Positions 59,501 through 64,000 of a stretch of 64,000 bases of DNA are shown in pieces; positions within the stretch are counted from its first letter, which is position 1; each line of letters begins with the position of its first letter. The DNA lies in the NCBI RefSeq assembly GCF_018919395.1, contig NZ_JAHLME010000003.1:558001-622000 (forward strand), read 5' to 3'. The stretch is from Geomonas azotofigens. Its GTDB lineage: Bacteria > Desulfobacterota > Desulfuromonadia > Geobacterales > Geobacteraceae. The notes below the pieces were generated by a model. The model did no database searches. It saw nothing but the letters and a program-made list of their open reading frames with translations, and was not told the DNA's origin. A program made the position numbers and the translations under genes.

Positions 59501-59789
59501 CGACAAGACGAGAGAACCGGTGCGGCAGATCACGCGCGCGCAGCAAAGGGAGATCACCGAACCCGCGCACGATCTGCACAGGAGCATCCGTGATCTTGAG
59601 CGGGTCATGCTGAAGCGTGGGGACGGTGTGCGCCGGGCTCCGTCACTCGAGCATGTCGTCCCGCTGGTGCGTGCTCCTGGGCTGAGGATTCCGGAGCAGG
59701 TGCTGCAGGTCCGGGTGGTGCAGAAGGTGGTGGAGCGGCAGTTGGAGTTGAAGCTCCCGAAGCTTCCCGGCATGGGGATAAAGATGTAG
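56595..59789 (+). CDS. MobF-family conjugative relaxase-helicase (TrwC/TraI)
   Basis: A 1064-residue protein. Residues 1-300 form the HUH relaxase: candidate tyrosines Y16, Y22 and Y23 in GGYFSREDYYLRG, and the metal-binding triad His151, His162, His164 in FDHATSRNVDPQLHSHVF. Residues about 430-1000 are a superfamily 1 helicase: Walker A GDPGTAKT (Lys459), Walker B VLRVDEAGFLG, HAYALTIQKSQGATVE and NVAVTRAR. It nicks at an origin of transfer and unwinds the strand during mobilisation. The Walker A has Ala where most have Gly (GTAKT). ATG at 56595 has GGGAGG upstream. Transfer must borrow a coupling protein and pore. Confidence 0.94.
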   Translation: MISVSPGMAAGQAGGYFSREDYYLRGTENEGASHWYGRGAKALGLDGPVGEEEFRALCRGEDPEGNRIVAPKLTRDPESGFIIETRRAGNDCTFSAPKSVSIAYAAGIDQVREAHDAAVESVLSHMEEHYCHFRSSEGIRCGEMVAAKFDHATSRNVDPQLHSHVFVVNAVHVGDGIFRANEPRAIFQDQKSLGLLYRQALARELSERGFEVEVRDRAQMFIELKGIDPLLVEHFSSRRQAIEEQVELWRSEGRFAEVPHARLYEMAALESRDSKRSISREEVTRIFEQGFEECGTSFLQVRRDLEWGREVPVSHTAPEASHVVELAVRDLTEREAVLDRARLLDQTVLISGGEHSLSELNLAIDGGTDGVLRLGRDTRGREFYTTREMLALESRNLERIREFPPFQSVARVPEVEAYLELWQEERGVRLTAGQIAEVHLELTGSRSVALTIGDPGTAKTSTLEIVERFNEEVLRPEGREHLSVNLSYTGKAARELSFATGRPALTLESFENANPASKFALQRANGEPPMLVVAGEKILIPEGRETQVVLRVDEAGFLGARQAERLLDVADELRQRGIRVKLHLLGDSKQMQGIQAGDLLRQVRELGLKEEVDYAHLTEILRQRDPGLLEIAKGLNREDRELAVNAREALHSLERRQEVQEIADPLELRRAAVEHYLEESRKLSRMPERAAAGETQQVLLVTTTNEARRDLNRDIRKARVAGREIEEGRSFPVLTPVRQGLTVEGYQLGDTLHFSGERTEDGRTVAWGARLHAEGKVVGLDRERNRVRVDLSFETLDRQRRKVVREVVKDFSAAELPGRTTLLREEERNFSVGDRIVTLKNYRGLGVQNGSLGVVREIDATGRMRVDLEGREVTLDLKTYRHVDHAYALTIQKSQGATVEHSILYAPVQRKKGMDLEPGHELGETYGRMSYNALNVAVTRARFAARVFTNSIEELGRSVELVDRKSSTLDKTREPVRQITRAQQREITEPAHDLHRSIRDLERVMLKRGDGVRRAPSLEHVVPLVRAPGLRIPEQVLQVRVVQKVVERQLELKLPKLPGMGIKM

Positions 59790-60052
59790 GCGCTGGGACG
59801 TTCGGGCGCAGTTGCGGCGTGCTTTACCTTGGTGCAGGCAGCGGTCAGGCGGGCCTCGCTTCGCTCGGCTGATTTTCCTTTCACACCTCACGCAGCTAAA
59901 GCTGCGGCGCCGGATCATCCTTTCGGCGCGATCACCAGTCGCTGCGCGTATGACAGTCGTATGCGGGTTGGTAGCACAAATATGCTTAACCCTATGCAAT
60001 CCTTAATGATTCGGCATAATACACAGTGTGACCTTGGATTGGAGGTGCAAAG
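59790..60052. other. Intergenic region after the relaxase, candidate oriT
   Basis: This 263-base spacer is rich in inverted repeats: CGCAGCT/AGCTGCG (59891-59906, perfect with a 2-base spacer), CCTCGCTTCGCTCGG, and GGGTT (59965-59969) facing AACCC (59988-59992). Direct CGTATG repeats lie at about 59946-59963. No gene is seen. The position beside the relaxase and an RHH-type accessory gene suits an origin of transfer, but no nic site can be assigned by eye. Confidence 0.4.
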
Positions 60053-60406
60053 ATGGAAACAATCAGCCTGCGCCTGGCACCGGAAACCTCGAAAAAGCTG
60101 CACCTAGAGGCCGGTAAATTGAGCGAGACCTGTGGCGAAACGGTCACCATTTCCGACCTGGTCCGCGCCTGCATCGGCGAAAAGCTCCCTCAGGTTTGCA
60201 CGAAAGTCAGGAGCGAGCGGGCGGGGATTTCGGAACTGCGCGACGAGGTCGCGGCCCTCAGGGAGGACAACGCCCGGCTCCAGGAGGACGTGACAAACCT
60301 GGTGCAGACCCTGTCGAAAATCTTCCCGCTGCTTTCCACCCGGGAGCAGATCGACGCGCTCACGGAGGCGATCGAGGCCGTGTTCAAGGCGCTCAGGGAG
60401 AGGTGA
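60053..60406 (+). CDS. Small RHH-like, coiled-coil protein (putative relaxosome accessory)
   Basis: A 117-residue protein. The first 50 residues (METISLRLAPETSKKLHLEA, then TISDLVRACI) resemble a ribbon-helix-helix DNA-binding fold; the rest is a coiled coil (ISELRDEVAALREDNARLQE). MobF relaxases often work with small RHH proteins (TraY/TrwA type) that bind oriT; the position 263 bases after the relaxase supports this, but the family match is by eye. GGAGGTGC precedes the ATG. A gene for a membrane-anchored partner follows four bases later. Confidence 0.65.
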   Translation: METISLRLAPETSKKLHLEAGKLSETCGETVTISDLVRACIGEKLPQVCTKVRSERAGISELRDEVAALREDNARLQEDVTNLVQTLSKIFPLLSTREQIDALTEAIEAVFKALRER

Positions 60407-60410
60407 AGCC

Positions 60411-61001
60411 ATGACGGACAAGACCCCTAAGGACAGACTCCTGGAGGCATCAGGAACCAAGGTTCCCAAGGTGCGGGAAGGCGAGTTCTCCCCGGAGATG
60501 ATGCAGAAACACCTGGAACAGATGCAGCGCACGGTGGAGACGGTGATGGCGGATGTGAAGTGCGCCGCAGCCGCCGCAAACGCCGCACAGGATAACGGCA
60601 AGCGCATCCTCGCCTTCTTCAACGATTATTCTCAGCAGAGGATGCCCCAGCAGATGCGTGAGGCCTTCGAGCAGGTGGCGCAGCAGGTGGTCAGGCAGAC
60701 CTTTGCCCAGCTCGAGATGGAGATAGTAAATGCGACTGTCAAGGTTAACGAGATGGGCCGGGAGGTGTACAGGTGGACGTGGTTTTGGCTGCGCGACTTC
60801 GCCCTTTGCGCGGTCGCCATGGGGTTGATCGGATCGATGATGGTGCGCTGCACGTTGAACGGGAAATTGGAGCAGATGGACGAGGCGAAACAGTACGAGC
60901 TTTGGGGGCGCATGGTGGAGAAGAGGATTGCCCAGCAGCCCCCGGAGAAGCAAAAGAAGTTCCGGGCCTGGCTTGGAGTCCCCGGCGATGACCCCAAATG
61001 A
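60411..61001 (+). CDS. Single-helix membrane protein with coiled coil, relaxase-linked
   Basis: A 196-residue protein: a polar helical N-terminal part (residues 1-120, MMQKHLEQMQRTVETVMADV), one membrane helix about 132-148 (FALCAVAMGLIGSMMVR), and a 45-residue C-terminal polar segment. No named family is recognised. It is coupled to the RHH-like gene and could anchor the relaxosome or contact a host coupling protein. The gene ends at TGA 60999-61001. Confidence 0.6.
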   Translation: MTDKTPKDRLLEASGTKVPKVREGEFSPEMMQKHLEQMQRTVETVMADVKCAAAAANAAQDNGKRILAFFNDYSQQRMPQQMREAFEQVAQQVVRQTFAQLEMEIVNATVKVNEMGREVYRWTWFWLRDFALCAVAMGLIGSMMVRCTLNGKLEQMDEAKQYELWGRMVEKRIAQQPPEKQKKFRAWLGVPGDDPK

Positions 61002-61495
61002 CTTTGCGTTTTGGACCAAAGCAGCCGGCAAAAACGCCGGCAGCTTGAGCGGTCCCAGCCCGTTCTGTGTGGGACGGCTGCGCCTGTGCTGCGCCGCCCC
61101 CCTCCGAACCGGCTTTGTTTTAGCAGGGCCCCGCTTCTTCCCCTTTTGCCTGCTTCTCGCGGTCAGTGCCCGAGCATCTTGATCCACCCCTTCGTCTCTG
61201 GTCCGTGGCAAGTTCGGCGATGGCGCCCCGGCCGATATCTGACTTGTTCAAATGCTGATCTCCTCTGTTCAACTGCAACTCCATTACTTCACATTACTTT
61301 TCGGTGTTGCTGCGCCTGCCTGTGCATTCCTAGACCTTAGCCTCCCACGTGGCGGATCTGGGTTTGTTCTGAAAGATCATGTAATTCTGCACTGTTATGC
61401 TTTTTTTAGAATTGACTAATTTTTGGCACCGATGTTGCCTCGATATTGAGAGATGTTAATTCGGATGGCTGCTTTCTGGCCGGGGGAGGTGGCGG
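61002..61495. other. Non-coding stretch between the membrane gene and the AlpA gene
   Basis: This 494-base region has no convincing gene; a frame at 61011-61340 has proline/serine/cysteine-rich, non-family sequence and no ribosome binding site. It begins with a perfect GCCGGC-AAAAAC-GCCGGC hairpin (61024-61041), probably ending the upstream transcript, and ends with AT-richer sequence and a consensus sigma-54 promoter (61424-61439). Confidence 0.6.
61424..61439 (+). promoter_or_regulatory. Sigma-54 promoter upstream of the AlpA-type gene
   Basis: TGGCACCGATGTTGCC matches TGGCAC-N5-TTGC completely, with GG and GC ten bases apart. It lies 57 bases before the AlpA ATG. A TTGACT at 61411-61416 could be part of an overlapping sigma-70 site. 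Confidence 0.75.
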
Positions 61496-61681
61496 ATGAA
61501 CACGTCTTTCAAGGTCATCAGGCGCAAGGAACTGTTGAATCTGACGGGGTTAAGCTACAGCACCCAGTGGAGGCTGGAAAAGGCTGGGCTGTTCCCTGCC
61601 AGGGTGAGGCTTGGGAGAGGCTCGGTTGGGTGGCGTCTCTCCGAGGTCGAGGCGTGGGTGCTCGGCCGGGAGCGGCTTTAA
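61496..61681 (+). CDS. AlpA-type helix-turn-helix regulator / excisionase
   Basis: A 61-residue MerR/Xis-fold protein: VIRRKELLNLTGLSYSTQWRLEK (core RRKELLNLTGLSYSTQWRLE), then FPARVRLGRGSVGWRLSEVEAWV. This is the AlpA pattern known from prophage CP4-57 and P4-like islands, where the protein activates or assists excision by the matching P4-type integrase. GGGGGAGGTGGCGG lies before the ATG. It is the last gene of the element, about 300 bases from attR. The sigma-54 promoter upstream suggests that excision may respond to an enhancer-binding regulator. Confidence 0.88.
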   Translation: MNTSFKVIRRKELLNLTGLSYSTQWRLEKAGLFPARVRLGRGSVGWRLSEVEAWVLGRERL

Positions 61682-61873
61682 GCCGAACCGGGTTTGGCCG
61701 GCTTCGCCGCCGATGAGCGGGGCCGGCCTGCGGAGGATATGGCTGGAAGCGGTGGCAGCCTAGACCGTGCTTGCAGTCGTAATATGGTGTGAATACCTTG
61801 CCTCGCGTTGTGTTTGCGAGCCGTTTTGATAAGCTTGGAAACCGGAAAACGTGGGGTGTGCACCTCGAATAAA

Positions 61874-61893
61874 GGTTGCTTCAGAGGTTGCTT
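61874..61893 (+). repeat. Right-end GGTTGCTT repeats (candidate integrase arm sites)
   Basis: GGTTGCTT at 61874-61881 and 61886-61893, preceded by AAA and separated by CAGA, matching the left-end pair (52048-52066) in sequence and orientation. Confidence 0.6.
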
Positions 61894-61953
61894 TTGCCCC
61901 AAAGCAGTTTTGTGGTCTTGAAATAATCAGGTCAACCAGCTGATATCACAGTG

Positions 61954-61959
61954 TATAAT
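61954..61959 (+). promoter_or_regulatory. Outward -10 box (TATAAT) at the right end of the element
   Basis: A perfect TATAAT lies 28 bases before the pdhB ATG, with GGAGA in between. The -35 region at 17 bases spacing (GTCAAC) is poor. It would start a transcript with a leader of about 20 bases into pdhB. Confidence 0.55.
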
Positions 61960-61985
61960 TACTTTGGGTTGGATTGGAGAAAGTT

Positions 61986-62003
61986 TATGTCTGAGATGAC
62001 CTA
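61986..62003 (+). other. Right attachment site (attR)
   Basis: TATGTCTGAGATGACCTA contains the ATG of pdhB. Compared with attL it differs at two positions; the chromosome side (GAGATGACC) keeps the native pdhB codons for MSEMTYRD. Confidence 0.85.
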
Positions 62004-62973
62004 CCGTGACGCCATCAATTTGGCGTTGAAAGAAGAGATGCGGCGCGACAAGACGGTCGTCACCTACGGCGAGGATGTGGCGCTGTACGAGGGGGCCTTC
62101 AAGGTGACGCGGGGGCTTTTGTCGGAGTTCGGGGAGTTGCGGGTACGTGACTGCCCCATCTCCGAGAATACCATCGTCGGGGTCGCCGTGGGCGCCGCCA
62201 TGGGTGGGGTCCGCCCGGTGGCGGAGCTGATGACGGTGAACTTCGCGCTGCTCGCCATGGACCAGATCGTGAACCACATGGCCAAGGTGCGCTACATGTT
62301 CGGCGGCCAGACCAAGGTTCCCATGGTGGTGCGTATGCCTGGCGGCGGGGGAAGCCAACTGGGCGCCCAGCACTCGCAGAGCCTCGAGAGCTACTTCATG
62401 CACTGCCCGGGCATGCTGGTCGCCTATCCCGCGACGCCGGCCGACGCCAAGGGGCTCCTGAAAAGTTCGATCCGCGACGACAACCCGGTCATCTTTCTTG
62501 AGCATGAGCTCCTCTACAACAGCAAGGGGGAGGTGCCGGACGATCCGGAGTTCCTGGTCCCCTTCGGCAAGGCATCCGTCATGAGGGAGGGGGGGCAGGT
62601 GACCCTGGTCGGCTATGGCAGGATGTCCACCCTGGCCCTGCAGGCCGCCCAGCAGCTGGAAAAGGACGAGATCTCCTGCGAGGTGATCGACCTGCGCACG
62701 CTGGTGCCGCTGGACATGGAGACGGTGCTCGCCTCCGTGCGCAAAACCGGTCGCGCCATGGTGATCGAGGAGTGCTGGAGGAGCGCGGGCCTTGGCGGCG
62801 ACATCGCCTCCCGCATCTACGAGGGGTGCTTCGACACGCTGCTGGCGCCGGTGCGCCGCGTCTCCGGACTCGACGTGCCGATGCCCTATTCCCGAAAGAT
62901 CGAGAAGCTCTGCATCCCGCAGCTGGAGGGGATCGTGCAGGGCGTACGCGACCTTCTTAACGAACCGTACTGA
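61987..62973 (+). CDS. pdhB: Pyruvate dehydrogenase E1 component, beta subunit
   Basis: Transketolase-like E1-beta of 328 residues that pairs with PdhA to decarboxylate pyruvate. It has TYRDAINLALKEEMRRD, VTYGEDVALYEGAFKVT, FGELRVRDCPISENTIVG and the transketolase C-domain with VIDLRTLVPLDMETV and VIEECWRSAGLGGDIA. ATG at 61987 lies inside attR; the native ribosome binding context (in pdhA) has been replaced by GGAGA from the element. The reading frame is intact, so the insertion has not destroyed the gene but has cut it off from the acnA-pdhA transcript. Confidence 0.95.
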   Translation: MSEMTYRDAINLALKEEMRRDKTVVTYGEDVALYEGAFKVTRGLLSEFGELRVRDCPISENTIVGVAVGAAMGGVRPVAELMTVNFALLAMDQIVNHMAKVRYMFGGQTKVPMVVRMPGGGGSQLGAQHSQSLESYFMHCPGMLVAYPATPADAKGLLKSSIRDDNPVIFLEHELLYNSKGEVPDDPEFLVPFGKASVMREGGQVTLVGYGRMSTLALQAAQQLEKDEISCEVIDLRTLVPLDMETVLASVRKTGRAMVIEECWRSAGLGGDIASRIYEGCFDTLLAPVRRVSGLDVPMPYSRKIEKLCIPQLEGIVQGVRDLLNEPY

Positions 62974-62982
62974 GGAGCCGCC

Positions 62983-64000
62983 ATGAACGAGATCGTCATG
63001 CCTAAACTCTCCGATACCATGACCGAGGGGAGGCTGGTCAGTTGGAAGAAGCGGGTAGGGGATGAGGTGCGCCGCGGGGAGGTGATCGCCGAGGTGGAAA
63101 CCGACAAGGCGAACATGGAACTGGAGGCCTTTGTGCCGGGGGTGCTGCTGGAGATCAGGGTGCAGCCTGGCGAAATGGTGCAGGTGGGGACGGTCATAGC
63201 TCTGGTCGGCAAGGCTGGAGAAAAGGCTGGCGGCACGCCGGGCGCTCCAACCGAGGCGGCGGCGCAGCAGCCGGAAGCGGGCCAGCAGGAAGCGGGGCAG
63301 CAGGAAGCGGGGCAGCAGGAAGCGGGCCAGCCGGAAGCGGGCCAGCCGGAAGCGGGGCAGCAGTCAGCGGCCGGTAGTGAGACCGCCGCTGGGCCACCGG
63401 CGAAAGGGGAGACGCTGGAAACGGTGCGTGGGCAGGGAACAGGAGCGCCCCGGGAGGCCGATGCGGGCGCCGAGCAGGGAGGCGCCGCCTCCACCATTGA
63501 GCCGGCCCGGGCGGAGGATCTCGCCGTTCAGGAGGGTGAACACCAGGCCCCGGCCGCGCCTCCTGTACCCGGTGAGGAAACGACCCAACCGGCGACCGAG
63601 TTGCCCGGCGCCGCCAAACAATATATACAGACCGGGGCTCCCTCTCCCGGTGGACCCGCTCCGGAAACGGCACCCCCGGGGAGAGAACGGGCCGCGCCGG
63701 TTGTGCGCCGCAGGGCCAGGGAACTGGGGATCGACTTGGCCCAGGTCCAGGGGAGCGGCCCAGAGGGGCGCATCCTGCTCCAGGACTTGGAAGGGGAGGG
63801 GCGCAAACCTTCGGGAGCTGTCGAGACCGCGCGTCCGGCACAGGCGCACGAGCAGCCCCAAGGGCAGGCTCAGCCGCAGCCTCAGGCGGGATCGCGGGCC
63901 CAGGGACCGAGACTGGTGCAGGAGGTGAAGGAGATGTCCAGACTCCGGGCGGCCGTGGCCAAGACCGTCGCCGAGTCGTGGGCGCACATCCCGCACTTCA
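62983..64000 (+). CDS. pdhC: Pyruvate dehydrogenase E2 component (dihydrolipoyl acetyltransferase), 5' part
   Basis: The frame is open from ATG 62983 to the window edge (339 codons seen). Residues 1-80 form a lipoyl domain with the lipoylated Lys42 in EVETDKANMELEAF. A 150-residue Ala/Pro/Gln/Glu/Gly-rich linker follows, containing six tandem 15-bp repeats (EAGQQ/EAGQP units). A peripheral-subunit-binding domain (VRRRARELGIDLAQVQGSGP, then EGRILLQDLE) and the beginning of the catalytic domain (MSRLRAAVAKTVAESWAHIPHF) come next. It starts nine bases after pdhB, with GAGGAG upstream. The E3 subunit is not in view. Confidence 0.93.
   Translation, partial: MNEIVMPKLSDTMTEGRLVSWKKRVGDEVRRGEVIAEVETDKANMELEAFVPGVLLEIRVQPGEMVQVGTVIALVGKAGEKAGGTPGAPTEAAAQQPEAGQQEAGQQEAGQQEAGQPEAGQPEAGQQSAAGSETAAGPPAKGETLETVRGQGTGAPREADAGAEQGGAASTIEPARAEDLAVQEGEHQAPAAPPVPGEETTQPATELPGAAKQYIQTGAPSPGGPAPETAPPGRERAAPVVRRRARELGIDLAQVQGSGPEGRILLQDLEGEGRKPSGAVETARPAQAHEQPQGQAQPQPQAGSRAQGPRLVQEVKEMSRLRAAVAKTVAESWAHIPHF
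63274..63363 (+). repeat. Six tandem 15-bp repeats in the E2 linker
   Basis: Units GAAGCGGG(C/G)CAGC(A/C)G encode EAGQQ or EAGQP and repeat six times in frame between the lipoyl and subunit-binding domains. Slippage at these repeats would change linker length in steps of five residues without frameshift. Confidence 0.85.

Larger units (their letters stand above)
61682..61986. other. Right-end region of the element
   Basis: This 305-base stretch has no gene. It carries the right-end GGTTGCTT pair (61874-61893), the shared TTGAAATAA (61918-61926), a TATAAT box (61954-61959) and a GGAGA ribosome binding site ahead of the pdhB ATG. Confidence 0.65.
51886..61994 (+). mobile_element. 10.1-kb integrative mobilizable element inserted between pdhA and pdhB
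   Basis: The borders are given by an imperfect 18-bp direct repeat, TATGTCTGAAACGACCTA at 51886-51903 and TATGTCTGAGATGACCTA at 61986-62003, exactly 10,100 bases apart. Inside are a P4-type integrase next to the left end, a toxin-antitoxin pair, AT-rich cargo, a MobF relaxase with two partners and an AlpA-type regulator at the right end. There is no VirD4 coupling protein, no VirB4 or other mating-pore gene and no replication initiator apart from the relaxase. This content fits a mobilizable rather than self-transmissible element. Integration interrupts an operon but rebuilds both gene ends. Confidence 0.88.

Noticed and set aside
61011..61340. A 109-residue protein-coding gene in the element
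   Set aside because: No ribosome binding site, low-complexity Pro/Ser/Cys-rich translation, and it starts inside a hairpin region.
63274..63363. CRISPR-like or regulatory repeat
   Set aside because: The 15-bp units are in frame within the E2 linker and encode a simple peptide repeat.
1..64000. tRNA, rRNA or tmRNA genes
   Set aside because: No cloverleaf or conserved rRNA segment was recognised while reading the intergenic regions of either strand; a covariance search would be decisive.

Overview
The window is a high-GC, gene-dense chromosomal segment that looks like a member of the Geobacteraceae (Geobacter, Geomonas or Citrifermentans type, Desulfuromonadales). The reasons are a selenocysteine-containing periplasmic formate dehydrogenase with an NrfD-like membrane subunit, a fused FdhD-MobA protein, repeated sigma-54 (-24/-12) promoters, bacteriohemerythrin, a short aconitase next to a pyruvate dehydrogenase operon, and the household gene order. 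The genus assignment is inference from gene content; no rRNA or tRNA gene was found to anchor it. Layout. 1-943: the 3' part of a dienelactone hydrolase gene, then a spacer holding a palindromic repeat and a remnant of a LigD polymerase domain. 943-13255: sbcDC, a DMT exporter, an M50 protease, trpS, scpA-scpB, a MEMO-family gene and a DHH-CBS-nucleotidyltransferase tRNA enzyme. 13256-28130: a small secreted protein, a DHH phosphoesterase, a cysteine-desulfurase-like protein, PIN-PhoH, tsaD-rsmA, two UDP-sugar genes, an FtsB-like protein, argS, a SPOR protein, a MshEN-REC regulator, yacG and gltX. 28132-30902: a 2[4Fe-4S] ferredoxin and the convergent acetate pair ackA / pta. 30992-35137: molybdenum cofactor genes moeA-moaC-mog on the minus strand behind a predicted Moco riboswitch, divergent from moaA and a MOSC protein. 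35287-45775: a sensor kinase / sigma-54 activator pair divergent from a formate dehydrogenase operon (fdnG with in-frame UGA, fdnH, NrfD-like subunit, fdhD-mobA, tatA). These two blocks form one physiological module: cofactor synthesis, sulfuration and guanylylation, Tat export, selenoprotein synthesis and regulation. 45952-48918: bacteriohemerythrin, a YdfG-type SDR, a DUF302-type protein and a DUF488 protein. 48987-64000: acn-pdhA-pdhB-pdhC, split between pdhA and pdhB by a 10.1-kb integrated element. The element (about 51886-61994) is the main accessory region. It carries a P4-type tyrosine integrase beside its left end, a HigBA-like toxin-antitoxin pair, two AT-rich minus-strand cargo genes (a DUF5677-like protein and a zinc-ribbon Mrr-like nuclease) bordered by attC-like palindromes, a 20-bp repeat array, a MobF (TrwC/TraI) relaxase-helicase with two small partners, and an AlpA-type regulator behind a consensus sigma-54 promoter. 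No coupling protein or mating-pore genes are present, so it looks like an integrative mobilizable element. Its attachment core is the 8-bp overlap (ATGTCTGA) by which pdhA and pdhB were once translationally coupled. The right end carries a TATAAT box and a ribosome binding site that now serve pdhB; in the excised circle the same promoter would point at the integrase gene. Three repeat families recur in the chromosomal part: a 20-bp palindrome (3 copies), inverted clusters of a GTTCTAC heptamer (2 copies), and CCCTCTCCC-type REP hairpins.
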